A DNA stretch of 29,410 nucleotides. It comes from an uncultured Solobacterium sp. (GTDB lineage Bacteria > Bacillota_I > Bacilli_A > Erysipelotrichales > Erysipelotrichaceae). Of this stretch, positions 15,543-25,157 are shown piece after piece. Below the pieces are notes generated by a model. The model was not told the origin of the DNA. It saw only the letters and a list, made by a program, of their open reading frames with translations, and did not search any database. Positions within the stretch are counted from its first letter, which is position 1, and each line of letters starts with the position of its first letter. Position numbers and translations under genes: made by a program. Where the stretch lies: the NCBI GenBank assembly GCA_900552125.1, contig URYK01000033.1, positions 1 through 29,410 of the forward strand. The letters run 5' to 3'.

Positions 15543-16640
15543 TTACAATCTATTTAATAATACATCTACTATTTGTTTGCATGCAGTCCCATCTCCATAT
15601 GGATTGGAAGCATTACTCATCATTTTATATTCTTCATCATTCTCTAGTAATAATTTGAAATTTTCATATATTCTTTCTTCTTCTGTTCCTACTAGTTTTA
15701 AAGTTCCAGCTTTAATTCCTTCTGGTCTTTCTGTTGTATCTCTCATAACTAAAACAGGTTTTCCTAAAGATGGCGCTTCTTCTTGTATACCTCCACTATC
15801 TGTCAAAATCATATAGCTTTTTGCCATAAAATTATGAAAATCTAATACCTCTAAAGGTTCTATAATATGAATTCTATCACAATCTCCTAATTCTTCTTGC
15901 GCAGCTTGCCTTACGATTGGGTTTAAATGAATTGGATAAATAACCTTAACATCCTCATATTCGTCGATAATTCTTCTAATAGCTCTAAACATTTGGTGCA
16001 TTGGACCACCTAAGTTTTCTCTTCTATGAGCCGTTAACAAAATCAATTTTGAATTTTTTGCCCATTCTAATTCAGGATGAGTATATTCTTTTCTAATTGT
16101 TGTTTTCAACGCATCAATAGCAGTATTACCTGTTATATAAATATCTTCTGATTTCTTTCCTTCATTTAATAAATTTTGTCTACTTAATTCTGTCGGTGCA
16201 AAATGTAACGTAGCTAAATTTCCAACAGCTTGTCTATTAAATTCTTCTGGATATGGTGAATATATATTATAAGTTCGCAAACCTGCTTCAACATGGCCTA
16301 CTGGTATTTGCATATAAAAACAGGCTAATGCTGTTGCAAAAGTAGTTGAAGTATCTCCATGCACAAGAACAATATCTGGATTTGTATCTTCTAAGACTGT
16401 TTTTATTGATTTTAATATATTAATTGTTACATCAAATAAAGTTTGCTTTTGCTGCATTATTGATAAATCATAGTCTGGGACAATATCAAATGCGTGTAAT
16501 ACTTGATCTAACATTTCTCTATGTTGTCCAGTTACACATACAATCGTTTTGATGTCTATATGAGTTTTTAATTCATTAACTAATGGACACATTTTAATCG
16601 CTTCTGGGCGTGTTCCAAATACTAACATTACTTTTTTCAT
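15543..16640 (-). CDS. wecB: UDP-N-acetylglucosamine 2-epimerase (non-hydrolysing)
   Basis: A 365-aa cytosolic enzyme that interconverts UDP-GlcNAc and UDP-ManNAc. Length and motifs match WecB/MnaA: FGTRPEAIKM (8-17), VHGDTSTTFA (93-102), GHVEAGLRT (115-123), PYPEEFNRQ, LTAHRRENLG and LTDSGGIQEEAPSLG. GGAG six to seven bases before the ATG supports the start. It lies in the operon between GT32 and the pyruvyltransferase fusion. It implies ManNAc or a ManNAc derivative in the polymer or its linkage unit; no UDP-ManNAc dehydrogenase (WecC) is seen in the window. Confidence 0.96.
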   Translation of the reverse strand: MKKVMLVFGTRPEAIKMCPLVNELKTHIDIKTIVCVTGQHREMLDQVLHAFDIVPDYDLSIMQQKQTLFDVTINILKSIKTVLEDTNPDIVLVHGDTSTTFATALACFYMQIPVGHVEAGLRTYNIYSPYPEEFNRQAVGNLATLHFAPTELSRQNLLNEGKKSEDIYITGNTAIDALKTTIRKEYTHPELEWAKNSKLILLTAHRRENLGGPMHQMFRAIRRIIDEYEDVKVIYPIHLNPIVRQAAQEELGDCDRIHIIEPLEVLDFHNFMAKSYMILTDSGGIQEEAPSLGKPVLVMRDTTERPEGIKAGTLKLVGTEEERIYENFKLLLENDEEYKMMSNASNPYGDGTACKQIVDVLLNRL

Positions 16641-16649
16641 AATTTCTCC

Positions 16650-17375
16650 TTATTTAAATATATTCTTTATTTTATTCTTAAGAAGCACACATTTTCTTAT
16701 AAAATTTTTATTCATTTTATTCAAAATTTTATATTTTATCTTTTTACCTTTAGGAATCCAAGAACCATCAAAATGATGTATTGTAGCGGTATTTTTTGTC
16801 ATATTTAATTTTTTTGTACTAGGATCTTTAGGGCAAAAATAATCACTTGGATAAAAAACAAATCCATCACAGTTTTGATATGTATTATTCAATTTAATAT
16901 TATGTTCTTTGAAATAGTTAGTTATTGTTGTTACATTTGTTGTCATATCAAGTTCCCCATTCTCCATGACAAAGTGTTTATCATCATAATACTCCAGCAT
17001 TTTCTTTATGTGTTTATTTCCCTTTTCTGCTGCCATAATTCCAGTAGGAACTTTATCATATGATTCAAATCCAGAAAATGCCTCATTTTCTAAAAATGAA
17101 TCAATATTTTTAATTACTTCTACATCTGTATCCATATATACTCCTCCAACATGATATAAAGCATATAATCTAACATAATCTGATACAAATGCCCATTTTT
17201 TATTTTCATAAGCTTCTTTAGTGTATATATTACTCATTACATCAAAATTATCTTCATTCCATTCAATGATTTCATAATCTGGGCAATACTTTTTCCAACT
17301 TTCAATGCATTTTTTTGCTAAGGGAGGTAATTCATTTTTACCAAACCAAATATAATGAATTTTCTTTTCAATCAT
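16650..17375 (-). CDS. GT32-type glycosyltransferase (DXD sugar-binding)
   Basis: A 241-aa cytosolic glycosyltransferase of the Gly_transf_sug (DXD) family. It shows KKIHYIWFGKNELPPLAKKC at the N-terminus, WAFVSDYVRLYALYHVGGVY then Asp82-Thr-Asp84, and HHFDGSWIPKGK near the end. I chose the ATG at 17375, which overlaps the stop of the upstream gene as TAATG and has GAGGAG at the right distance; an upstream ATG at 17408 would add eleven atypical residues. Donor and acceptor sugars cannot be predicted. Confidence 0.9.
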   Translation of the reverse strand: MIEKKIHYIWFGKNELPPLAKKCIESWKKYCPDYEIIEWNEDNFDVMSNIYTKEAYENKKWAFVSDYVRLYALYHVGGVYMDTDVEVIKNIDSFLENEAFSGFESYDKVPTGIMAAEKGNKHIKKMLEYYDDKHFVMENGELDMTTNVTTITNYFKEHNIKLNNTYQNCDGFVFYPSDYFCPKDPSTKKLNMTKNTATIHHFDGSWIPKGKKIKYKILNKMNKNFIRKCVLLKNKIKNIFK

Positions 17376-19534
17376 TATTCTTTCACTCCTCGCTGTCCAT
17401 ATAAACAATAAAAATACGCAACTGCTAATAAAATATATATTCCGTCAATAGGCAATGCTTCCATCATAAAAATAATCAACATTGAAAAAAGAATTATAAA
17501 AAATAAATTCATTTCTTGTAACTTAAATCTTTTAATAATAGAACAGAAATAAACTAAAGATATTAATATTAAAATAATTGGAATAATACCAAATTCATAG
17601 AAATACTGTATTAAAGTATTATGTGCTGAAAAATATCTAATTGTACCATTTTGATTAAAATAATCTACAGTAAAATAGTTAGTATCACTGCTTCTTCCAT
17701 AACCTAAAATAGGTTTTTCAATAATCTTTGTTATAGCCGCATCCCATAGATATGTACGTCCTGAAAATGAAACAGATCTATGAAAAACCTGTTCGATTAT
17801 TGGTGAAAATATATTTTGGATATGCATGATTACTATTAAACCAAAGAAAACAATGTAAACTCCAATGACTTTTATTGCAGATAAATTATCAATAAAATGT
17901 TTTAATTTTTTTTGAGGCAATAATATATAAACAAAAATAATTGTTAAAGCAATCAAATTATTCATTGACCCACCAAATATTGTTGTTAATAAAGAAATCA
18001 ATAAGATACTGTAAAAATAAAAATTACTTCTATATCTTGAGTATAAATGTGAAATAAATATAGCAATTAATAAAACTGTCCCTAATTGGTTTCTATATCC
18101 TAATATATAAACATTCTCTCCTATTAAATCATTTAGAAAAATCATTTGAACTAAATTAACTGTTAATAAAACAAAGAACAGATGAAATAAGACAATAATA
18201 CAATTTTTAAAATTTTTATTAAAAGCTACATCTAAAAATATAATTAGTCCAATAAGGGGATATATTGAAGATAATAAATTTCTTATGTTCCCCTTATCTA
18301 TTATATTAATAACAAATATTACTGATAAAAGTCCAAATACAAATATTTCCAACTTATTTATTTTATGTTTCTGCCAAAATATAAATATACCATAAAATCC
18401 TACATCAAATATAAATATAACCCTTGATATCCATATATACAAAGAGTTAATTATTGTATTTTCTGGTCTGTATAAATAAAAAAATCTAGATAAAAAAATT
18501 ATATTAAGAATAATCATTAGTGAATATAATAAATTTTTTTTATCAAACATTACACGAAAATCCTTTAAATAATTTTTAGCGTTATCATTCATAAAAAAAT
18601 AGAAATTCTCATTTAAACAAAATAAAAAGGCTTTAAGTTTATTTTTTTTAGACCTTGCATTTCTTTTAATAAAGTTTTTATCAAAGTCTGTATTAAAGTT
18701 TGTTTTAGTTTCATGAATAGATTGTGCCATATATAAATATTTCGTACACAAACTGTCTTTAAAAACACTACCTATGTTCGTTGGAACTTCTTTTTCATAA
18801 ATTGTCTCTAATTCATATAACGTATCATATAAATCTTGTGCATTTTTTGTTAAGTTTTTTGAAGTTGAAATTGAATTTTCCCTTATAATATAATTATAAA
18901 AACAATAATCAATATGAAAAACAGAGTCTGCTCTTATGAATGCTCTTGGAGTAAATTCTTCATCTTCATGTAATATTCCTTTTTTAAATGTTAAATTATT
19001 TTTTCGCAAAAAATCTAGATTATAACAGTTTAATACTGCTGCCATTGACATTGTTTTATTTTGTAATTCATTTTTTAAATAATTTATACCATCTATTGAG
19101 TTTTTATTTGCATATTGGCTATGTTTCAAAAACTCAACCATATTTTTCTTAATAACCTTAGCATTTGCTGTTATTATATCAACATTATTATCTTTTAATA
19201 TATCAATAAATTTTTCACAGCTATCCAGCTCTATATAATCATCTGAATCAACAAATAAAACATATTCTCCTGTTGCCACTAATAATCCAGCATTTCTTGC
19301 GTCAGATAATCCTCCATTTTCCTTATCAATTACTTTTATCCTAGTATCTTCTTTAGCAAATTCTTGACAAATTTTTAAACTATCATCCTTGCTACCATCG
19401 TTTACTAAAATAATTTCTATGTTTGAATATGTTTGATTAATAATTGATAAAATACATCTTTTTAAATATGTTTCAACATTATAAATAGGAACAATTATTG
19501 AAATTTTTATTAATTCTTTATCATAAACCATCAT
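17375..19534 (-). CDS. GT2 glycosyltransferase fused to Wzy-like polymerase
   Basis: A 719-aa fusion. Residues 10-320 are a GT-A family 2 transferase: ISIIVPIYNVETYLKRC, VNDGSKDDS, SDARNAG, and the metal-binding VDSDD (95-99). From about 334 to the end there are ten or more hydrophobic segments and the O-antigen polymerase/ligase loop FSGRTYLWDAAITKI...LGYG, with a downstream AHNTLIQYFYEFG (about 590-650). This is the only Wzy candidate in the window, so polymerisation and one transfer step seem tied together in one chain. The frame is uninterrupted between halves. The start is ATGATG with AAGGA close by, so the second ATG (19531) is equally likely. Confidence 0.87.
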   Translation of the reverse strand: MMVYDKELIKISIIVPIYNVETYLKRCILSIINQTYSNIEIILVNDGSKDDSLKICQEFAKEDTRIKVIDKENGGLSDARNAGLLVATGEYVLFVDSDDYIELDSCEKFIDILKDNNVDIITANAKVIKKNMVEFLKHSQYANKNSIDGINYLKNELQNKTMSMAAVLNCYNLDFLRKNNLTFKKGILHEDEEFTPRAFIRADSVFHIDYCFYNYIIRENSISTSKNLTKNAQDLYDTLYELETIYEKEVPTNIGSVFKDSLCTKYLYMAQSIHETKTNFNTDFDKNFIKRNARSKKNKLKAFLFCLNENFYFFMNDNAKNYLKDFRVMFDKKNLLYSLMIILNIIFLSRFFYLYRPENTIINSLYIWISRVIFIFDVGFYGIFIFWQKHKINKLEIFVFGLLSVIFVINIIDKGNIRNLLSSIYPLIGLIIFLDVAFNKNFKNCIIVLFHLFFVLLTVNLVQMIFLNDLIGENVYILGYRNQLGTVLLIAIFISHLYSRYRSNFYFYSILLISLLTTIFGGSMNNLIALTIIFVYILLPQKKLKHFIDNLSAIKVIGVYIVFFGLIVIMHIQNIFSPIIEQVFHRSVSFSGRTYLWDAAITKIIEKPILGYGRSSDTNYFTVDYFNQNGTIRYFSAHNTLIQYFYEFGIIPIILILISLVYFCSIIKRFKLQEMNLFFIILFSMLIIFMMEALPIDGIYILLAVAYFYCLYGQRGVKE

Positions 19535-19557
19535 ATCCTTATCTTGTCCTCCACTTT

Positions 19558-20331
19558 TTATTTTTTTACCATACTTTTATATAGTTCAACCCAAGATTTT
19601 CCTGTCTTATATTCTTTTTTATGTCGAATTGCATCTTGAAGACATAAGAATTTATGGTATTTTTTTGACATTATATAATAAAGTACTCCTTTATCCTTAA
19701 AATATTTTTCGTTATATCCTTTAAACCATGTAGATTCCCTGCTATCAGGAAGATAAGCTAATGTTTTTGCCACAGCATATACTTTTAACCTTTGCTTCAA
19801 GCAACTAGATAAAAATAATGTATCTTCTCCATTACTATGTTCTGTTCCTCCACCAAAGCATGTATTAAATAAAATACCATTTAATAAAATTGATTCCCTT
19901 CTTATAGCAATCCTAGCAGCACCAAATCTCATAAAATTTAATGCATTAACTTTAAAATCTTTTTCAATGATATATCTAGTCTTTGTTTCTTCGTCAAGGT
20001 TAAATATTAAAACATCAGCATCTGGGTATTTTGCAAAACTTTCTAATATTATCTTTTCATAATTATCCACGTAAATCAAATCATCATCCCCAAATAAACA
20101 AAAATCTGAATTTGATCTCATTAATAGATTATTACGATTTAATCCTACTCCTCTTTCATTAAATGTATAAATTGGTATTTTATTATTTCTATAAATTATT
20201 GAACTTATTTCATTATAAGATGATTGATTACCTATCATTGCCCTAGTTCTAATGTTCATTTGTTTCAATAATTTTTCAAAATCTTCACAATTCACAGTTG
20301 TAATTAAAACTTCTACAGTTTGTTTTGCCAT
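19558..20331 (-). CDS. GT2-like glycosyltransferase
   Basis: A 257-aa cytosolic transferase with a GT-A fold. The start VEVLITTVN is typical, followed by NERGVGLNRNNLL (58-70), the metal-binding GDDD (81-84) and GGGTEHSNGEDTLFLS containing the catalytic-type ED. I chose the ATG at 20331, which has AAAGGGA overlapping the stop of ugd; the frame is open to a TTG at 20352. Acceptor and donor are unknown. Motifs are more divergent than in the other GT2 genes. Confidence 0.85.
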   Translation of the reverse strand: MAKQTVEVLITTVNCEDFEKLLKQMNIRTRAMIGNQSSYNEISSIIYRNNKIPIYTFNERGVGLNRNNLLMRSNSDFCLFGDDDLIYVDNYEKIILESFAKYPDADVLIFNLDEETKTRYIIEKDFKVNALNFMRFGAARIAIRRESILLNGILFNTCFGGGTEHSNGEDTLFLSSCLKQRLKVYAVAKTLAYLPDSRESTWFKGYNEKYFKDKGVLYYIMSKKYHKFLCLQDAIRHKKEYKTGKSWVELYKSMVKK

Positions 20332-20338
20332 AAAATTT

Positions 20339-21505
20339 TTAATCCCTTTCAAATATATCCCTTGTGTATACTTTTTCTTTTACATCATCTAGTTCAGAAC
20401 TTGAACGATTTACTATTATTACATCTGCTATTTTCTTGAATTCGTGTAAATCATTAATTACTTTACTATTGAAGAAAGTATCACTCTTTAAGGTAGGTTC
20501 ATAAACTACTACTTCAATCCCTTTGGCTTTTATTCTTTTCATTATACCTTGAATAGCACTAGCTCTAAAATTATCAGAGCCAGTTTTCATTGTTAATCTA
20601 AATATACCAACAATTTTAGGATTTTTATTAATAATCATTTGTGCAATATGGTCTTTTCTTGTTGTATTTGATTGAACTATAGCACTTATTAAATTTTCTG
20701 GAACATCTTTATAATTTGCTTTTAATTGCTTTGTATCTTTAGGCAAACAATATCCTCCATATCCAAATGAAGGATTATTATAATGTGTTCCTATTCTAGG
20801 ATCTAAACAAACGCCATCAATTATATCTTTTGTATTCAATCCCTTTATTTCAGCATATGTATCTAATTCATTAAAATAAGATACCCTCAAAGCTAAGTAT
20901 GTATTTGCGAATAATTTTATTGCTTCCGCTTCAGTACTTTCTGTAAACAACATTGGTATATTTTCTTTTAATGCTCCTTCTGCTAATAGATTTGCAAAAA
21001 TTTGCGCTCTTTCGCTTTTTTCTCCTACAACAATTCTTGAAGGATATAAATTATCATATAATGCTTTTCCTTCCCTTAAAAATTCAGGTGAAAAAATTAG
21101 GTTTTCAATGCCATATTTCTCTTTCATCGACTTAGTGAATCCAACAGGAATTGTTGATTTAATAACCATAATTGACTTAGGATTAATTTTCATAACTGAT
21201 TCTATTGTTTCTTCCACACTAGATGTATCAAAATAATTTTTCTTTTCATCATAGTTTGTAGGTGTACTTATTATAACAAAATCTGCATTACAAAATGCTT
21301 CTTCTTTATCTAATGTTGCCTTTAAGTTTAGTTCTTTATTTTTTAAATAATATTCAATTTCTTTATCTTGGATTGGTGAAATATGATTATTAATCATTTT
21401 GATTTTATCTTCAATTATATCTAAAGCCACTACTTCATGATTTTGGGATAATAAAGTAGCAATGCTTAATCCAACATACCCTGTCCCTGCAACTGCAATT
21501 TTCAT
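20339..21505 (-). CDS. ugd: UDP-glucose 6-dehydrogenase
   Basis: A 388-aa enzyme oxidising UDP-glucose to UDP-glucuronate with two NAD+. The N-terminus has GTGYVGLS (7-14, Rossmann), then EFLREGKAL and the catalytic Cys253 in [15 protein letters not shown]. The C-terminal half ([37 protein letters not shown]) is strikingly like Escherichia coli Ugd. A GlcA or derived residue would make the capsule acidic. The start overlaps the upstream GT2 stop as ATGA, indicating translational coupling. Confidence 0.95.
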   Translation of the reverse strand: MKIAVAGTGYVGLSIATLLSQNHEVVALDIIEDKIKMINNHISPIQDKEIEYYLKNKELNLKATLDKEEAFCNADFVIISTPTNYDEKKNYFDTSSVEETIESVMKINPKSIMVIKSTIPVGFTKSMKEKYGIENLIFSPEFLREGKALYDNLYPSRIVVGEKSERAQIFANLLAEGALKENIPMLFTESTEAEAIKLFANTYLALRVSYFNELDTYAEIKGLNTKDIIDGVCLDPRIGTHYNNPSFGYGGYCLPKDTKQLKANYKDVPENLISAIVQSNTTRKDHIAQMIINKNPKIVGIFRLTMKTGSDNFRASAIQGIMKRIKAKGIEVVVYEPTLKSDTFFNSKVINDLHEFKKIADVIIVNRSSSELDDVKEKVYTRDIFERD

Positions 21506-22290
21506 ATTCTAACCTCATTTCTTTTATTTAAAAAATAAACAATTATATTTGTGAAAGTAAAAAACAAAGATAATATTATAGAATATTCTTGTATTACTCT
21601 ATATAATTTGAAATGATACTTAAGTAGTTTTAATTTACTACCTGATGATATTGAATTATTCCCTATTCTATATAATGCTAAATTTTCATTTAACAAATAA
21701 CCATTATTACATTTTTCTAAAATTTTAAACCACATTGCATCATCATTTCTTTTATCTAATCTTTTAATCTTTATTTTTCCTACTTTTTCACAATTGTACA
21801 TTGCTGATAAGCAACCTATTGAACAACCAATTAAAGCTCTTTTATAACTAATTGATTTAGGAGAAAGTCGTAAAACTTTTAATGGATTTGAATTTTCATC
21901 TATCAATTCATAATTATGATATGTAAAGTCATAATTATGGTTTTCCATAAATTCCACTTGTTTACTCAATTTTTCTTTTTTCCATACATCATCAGAATCT
22001 AAAAAAGCAATATATTTTCCTTTAGATTCTTTTATTGCTTTATTGCGTGCTAATGATGCTCCACCTTTTTCAGACAAAACATAAAATTTAATTCTTTCGT
22101 CCTTTTTTTGATAATTTCGCACTACTTCTACTGTATTATCTGTTGATATATCATCAACAATTATCATTTCCCAATTGGTATAGTTTTGATTTAAAACACT
22201 CTCTATCGTTTCCCCTATATATTTTGCAGAATTATAGCAAGGCGTAATAATAGATACAAGTGGTTTATTTATATTATTGTCTGTATACAT
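21502..22290 (-). CDS. GT2 glycosyltransferase
   Basis: A 262-aa family 2 transferase with [37 protein letters not shown], and the metal-binding [10 protein letters not shown]-terminal hydrophobic stretch (about 236-254) may hold it at the membrane. It starts inside the end of the initiating transferase gene (22-bp overlap, with AAAGGA upstream), so the two are probably co-translated. It likely adds the second sugar of the repeat unit (inference from order). Confidence 0.92.
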   Translation of the reverse strand: MYTDNNINKPLVSIITPCYNSAKYIGETIESVLNQNYTNWEMIIVDDISTDNTVEVVRNYQKKDERIKFYVLSEKGGASLARNKAIKESKGKYIAFLDSDDVWKKEKLSKQVEFMENHNYDFTYHNYELIDENSNPLKVLRLSPKSISYKRALIGCSIGCLSAMYNCEKVGKIKIKRLDKRNDDAMWFKILEKCNNGYLLNENLALYRIGNNSISSGSKLKLLKYHFKLYRVIQEYSIILSLFFTFTNIIVYFLNKRNEVRI

Positions 22291-22961
22291 AACACCACAT
22301 CCTTTAAAAAGCTAAAACAATTTATATAATCTAAGTTTATTTTCATTTTATCGGGTAATACATTTTCAATATAGGCTTGATCAATTGTTTTCCCTTTATC
22401 AGTTTCTAATTTAATAATTTCATCCTCGTCTCTATACTTAATACTTGCCAATGATGTAACACCAGCTGGTAACAATAGAGTTGCTTTCATTTCATCAGTG
22501 TAGACGTCCACATATTTTTTTACTTCCGGTCTCGTTCCTACAAAGCTCATATCCCCAGTAAGTATATTAAACAATTGTGGAATTTCATCTATTCTGCACT
22601 TTCTAATTTTATTTCCAACTTTTGTGATTCTTGAATCATTCTGCGTTGTAACTAATGTTCCTATTTTATCTGCGTCCACAATCATTGTTCTAAATTTAAA
22701 AATACGAAAGATTTTTCCATATTGCGTAACTCGTTCTTGCCGATAAAATACAGGCCCTTTACTATCTAGCTTTATCCATATTGATACTATCAATATAACT
22801 GGAGATAATATTGTTATTAATATTAAAGACATTATAATATCAAAAAAACGCTTCAAAATAAGATTGAATCGTTTTCTTGATAAAATATCGTAATATTTCT
22901 TTACTTCATCATTTTTCATAAATGAAGGTAACTCTTTCCAAGGTTTCATTAGCATCTTCAT
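22269..22961 (-). CDS. Initiating phosphoglycosyltransferase (PglC/WcaJ-type)
   Basis: A 230-aa monotopic phosphoglycosyltransferase that moves sugar-1-phosphate from a UDP-sugar to undecaprenyl phosphate, the first membrane step. After residue 35 it has KRFFDIIMSLILI and a hydrophobic helix, then GPVFYRQERV, FRIFKFRTM, KCRIDEIPQLFNIL and GDMSFVGTRPE, the full family signature. It lacks the extra N-terminal membrane domain of WbaP, so it is the short PglC-like form. It directly follows the aminotransferase gene (ATGA overlap), which suggests its substrate is the 4-amino-4,6-dideoxy sugar made there. Confidence 0.94.
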   Translation of the reverse strand: MKMLMKPWKELPSFMKNDEVKKYYDILSRKRFNLILKRFFDIIMSLILITILSPVILIVSIWIKLDSKGPVFYRQERVTQYGKIFRIFKFRTMIVDADKIGTLVTTQNDSRITKVGNKIRKCRIDEIPQLFNILTGDMSFVGTRPEVKKYVDVYTDEMKATLLLPAGVTSLASIKYRDEDEIIKLETDKGKTIDQAYIENVLPDKMKINLDYINCFSFLKDVVLCIQTII

Positions 22962-24163
22962 CTAGCTAAACACTCCTTAAAGCATTTAATGATATATTCC
23001 ACATCTTCTTCAGTCAGCTTACTATATAGAGGTAGAGTAATTTCATTTTCATATTGGTGAAATGCATTTGGATAATCTTCAATATTGAATCCTAAATTTT
23101 TATATGCACTTAGCATTGGCAGAGGTTTGTAGTGAACATTACACGCTATTCCCTTTTCTGCCATCTTAACAATAATTTCATTTCTTTCTTTTTCTCCAAT
23201 ACCATCTACTCTTACAAAATATAAATGTCCACTAGACACATGGTAATCATCTTCATGATTTAATAAAGTCACTGGTAAATCTTTAAATGCCTCATTATAT
23301 TTCCGAATGATTTTATGTCTCCACTTTAACATTTCTGGATATCGATTTAGCTGAACCAATCCAATTGCAGCCATAACATCTGTCATGTTGCATTTATATG
23401 CAGGAGAAACAATATCATATTCCCAAGCACCTAATTGGTTTTTGTGTAATGCATCTTTAGTTTGTCCATGAAGAGATAATAGCTGGTATTGTTTATAAAT
23501 ATCTTCATCATTAATTCCAGCAATCGATTTCCAAGTAACAGCTCCCCCTTCTGCTGTTGTAAGATTTTTTACTGCATGAAAAGAATAGCAAGTAAAATCA
23601 GCAATAGATCCAGCATAGAACCCATTTTGAACAGCCCCAAATCCATGAGCACAATCAGCCATAACAATTACTCTATTAAAAACCTTTTGAATATCATTTG
23701 ACGGTTTAAATAAATGTTTTTTACTTTCTATAGCTTTATATATTTTGTCATAGTCACATATAATTCCCGCTAAATCTACAGGAATTATAACTTTGGTTTT
23801 TTCTGTAATTAAATCAGGTAGTTTATCATAATCCATTTCAAAACTATCTTTGCCGCAATCAATCATAACTGGAGTAGCTCCTACGTGACAGATAACACTA
23901 CAGCTTGCTGTATAGGTATAAGCAGGAACTATTACTTCATCTCCTGGACCTATTCCTAATACATGAAGAGTCATTTCCATTGCAGCCGTGGCACTATTTA
24001 AACAAACTGCTTTATTTGTCCCTACATATTTTGCGATTCGTTTTTCAAATTCTTTCGTTCTTGGTCCAGTCGTAATCCAACCAGATAAGATTGCTTTTTT
24101 TACTTCTTCCACTTCCAATTCACTCATATCAGGTGGTGAAAAGGGGATGTTTTTAAACTTCAT
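22958..24163 (-). CDS. DegT/DnrJ/EryC1-type sugar aminotransferase
   Basis: A 401-aa PLP enzyme that aminates a nucleotide 4-keto-6-deoxy sugar. Motifs: IPFSPPDMSELEVEEV at the start, SGWITTGPRTKEFE (27-40), NSATAAME, AYTYTASCSVICHVGATPV, MADCAHGFGA with Asp170, and the PLP lysine Lys199 in SFHAVKNLTTAEGGA. It resembles the WcfR/PglE type that works after a UDP-GlcNAc 4,6-dehydratase, which this locus supplies as CapD. The product is probably UDP-2-acetamido-4-amino-2,4,6-trideoxyhexose. GGAGG lies about six bases before the ATG. It is the first gene after the loaP terminator-like hairpin. Confidence 0.93.
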   Translation of the reverse strand: MKFKNIPFSPPDMSELEVEEVKKAILSGWITTGPRTKEFEKRIAKYVGTNKAVCLNSATAAMEMTLHVLGIGPGDEVIVPAYTYTASCSVICHVGATPVMIDCGKDSFEMDYDKLPDLITEKTKVIIPVDLAGIICDYDKIYKAIESKKHLFKPSNDIQKVFNRVIVMADCAHGFGAVQNGFYAGSIADFTCYSFHAVKNLTTAEGGAVTWKSIAGINDEDIYKQYQLLSLHGQTKDALHKNQLGAWEYDIVSPAYKCNMTDVMAAIGLVQLNRYPEMLKWRHKIIRKYNEAFKDLPVTLLNHEDDYHVSSGHLYFVRVDGIGEKERNEIIVKMAEKGIACNVHYKPLPMLSAYKNLGFNIEDYPNAFHQYENEITLPLYSKLTEEDVEYIIKCFKECLAR

Positions 24164-24169
24164 ATACTT

Positions 24170-24212
24170 CCTCCCAAAATAAAAGCAAGCCCCATATTAC
24201 GGACACTTGCTT
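24170..24212 (-). terminator. Intrinsic terminator between loaP and the capsule genes
   Basis: On the minus strand a 7-bp perfect stem AAGCAAG/CTTGCTT (24206-24212 with 24183-24189) runs straight into TTTATTTT. A UCC/GGG helix in the loop can extend it. The loaP stop codon (24197-24199) lies in the loop. It stands 20 bases before the aminotransferase start, just where a processive antiterminator would have to act. Confidence 0.6.
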
Positions 24213-24712
24213 ATGATCTCTAATCCGACTTTTGTAATTGTTTCCTTGTTGAACATGCTGAGCTGAAGATAGGCAATCCTCTTATGACGATCTACCTTGA
24301 TGATTAATCCTTCCTTTTCCTGCAGAGGTCCTTCTGTTATAAAAATCTGATTCCCTTTTATAAATCCTGTAGACATCTCTACTACATGTTCATCTTTCCC
24401 AAATGACTTTAGAAAAGCGACTTCACTCTCAGTAAGAGGAAAAATATCCATTTTTTTCTTTCCAATTAGTTTCGTAAAATCCGGTATCTTCTTCAGTTCA
24501 ACATTAAGCTGATCAATCTCATTTGTGATCATGAATACATACCCTTTAAAGAGAACATCCTTCACATCATGCCAGCTGCCAAGATATTTTTTTCTTCGTA
24601 TATACTCCGGTATGAAGCATTCTTCAAGAACACTATGTGAGATCATGGTACGGCATTTCTCAGCAATCTGTTTTTCATGACCACTTCTTACCTGAACAAC
24701 ATACCAGCTCAT
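24197..24712 (-). CDS. loaP: NusG-paralogue antiterminator (LoaP/UpxY-like)
   Basis: A 171-aa specialised NusG. The NGN domain starts MSWYVVQVRSGHEKQIAEKC and includes LFKGYVFM, typical of the RNA-polymerase-binding face. The C-terminal KOW-type region holds GFIKGNQIFITEGPLQEKEG. LoaP and UpxY proteins load on RNA polymerase in the 5' leader of long polysaccharide operons and carry it through terminators. I chose the ATG at 24712: GGAGGAG lies eight bases upstream and the protein then begins exactly like the family, while a GTG at 24718 is less likely. It is the first gene of the transcript starting at about 24898. Confidence 0.9.
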   Translation of the reverse strand: MSWYVVQVRSGHEKQIAEKCRTMISHSVLEECFIPEYIRRKKYLGSWHDVKDVLFKGYVFMITNEIDQLNVELKKIPDFTKLIGKKKMDIFPLTESEVAFLKSFGKDEHVVEMSTGFIKGNQIFITEGPLQEKEGLIIKVDRHKRIAYLQLSMFNKETITKVGLEIISKCP

Positions 24713-24729
24713 ATGCACATCTCCTCCAA

Positions 24730-24751
24730 AAAGGGTAGGCTTCGCCTATCA
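24730..24751 (-). promoter_or_regulatory. Leader hairpin just before loaP
   Basis: On the minus strand TAGGC-GAA-GCCTA (24737-24749) is followed by CCCTTTTTGG, then the loaP ribosome site. It could be a weak terminator or an RNA hairpin recognised by the NusG paralogue, as reported for LoaP leaders. The sequence alone does not decide. Confidence 0.4.
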
Positions 24752-24778
24752 AACCATCTGATTTGACTTTTATAATCT

Positions 24779-24833
24779 AATGACCCTGCATTCGAGGCAA
24801 ACGTGACAAAGCAACGATCCACCCCTCAGCATT
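24779..24833 (-). promoter_or_regulatory. GC-richer, possibly structured part of the loaP leader
   Basis: This stretch stands out from the AT-rich surroundings. Short complementary segments AATG/CATT (24830-24833 with 24779-24782) and GAGG/CCTC (24824-24827 with 24794-24797) could nest into one fold. The helices are short, so the evidence is weak, and no known riboswitch class is recognised. Confidence 0.25.
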
Positions 24834-24905
24834 ACTTTCAACGTTAGATAACTGTGTATTATCCTTAGTTAAAACACGTTCATTTTCCACATTTTAACCA
24901 CAATT

Positions 24906-24934
24906 ATAATACTACAATACCTGTCATAATGCAA
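24906..24934 (-). promoter_or_regulatory. Candidate promoter of the loaP-capsule operon
   Basis: On the minus strand TTGCAT (24929-24934) and TATTAT (24906-24911) are 17 bases apart, and a perfect TATAAT overlaps at 24903-24908. It would start a leader of about 185 bases before loaP. Confidence 0.45.
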
Positions 24935-25117
24935 TAAGTGATAGATTTTAGTATTCATTTTTCTTTTATTTTTACACTCTAGTATTATGAAATATAACTA
25001 AAAACTATTTGGGTATCAAAGTTTCTCTCCTTAATGGTTTTATTGCTTTGGTTTTATATTATATTAATAATATAGTTAAATTTTTTTAAGTTGAATATTT
25101 TTACATTTATTAAACAG

Positions 25118-25150
25118 GAAAAAAAGAGACATCCATAAGGATAAGCATCC
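25118..25150 (-). terminator. Weak candidate terminator after capD
   Basis: On the minus strand ATCC-TTAT-GGAT is followed by GTCTCTTTTTTT, about 10-15 bases after the capD stop. The stem is short but the T-run is good. It would separate capD from the loaP transcript. Nothing else is seen from here to about 24960. Confidence 0.4.
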
Positions 25151-25157
25151 CATTCTA

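Noticed and set aside
20339..21505. Ugd considered as UDP-ManNAc dehydrogenase (WecC) because wecB is in the operon.
   Set aside because: The C-terminal half matches UDP-glucose dehydrogenase closely ([27 protein letters not shown]), and the length of 388 aa fits Ugd.
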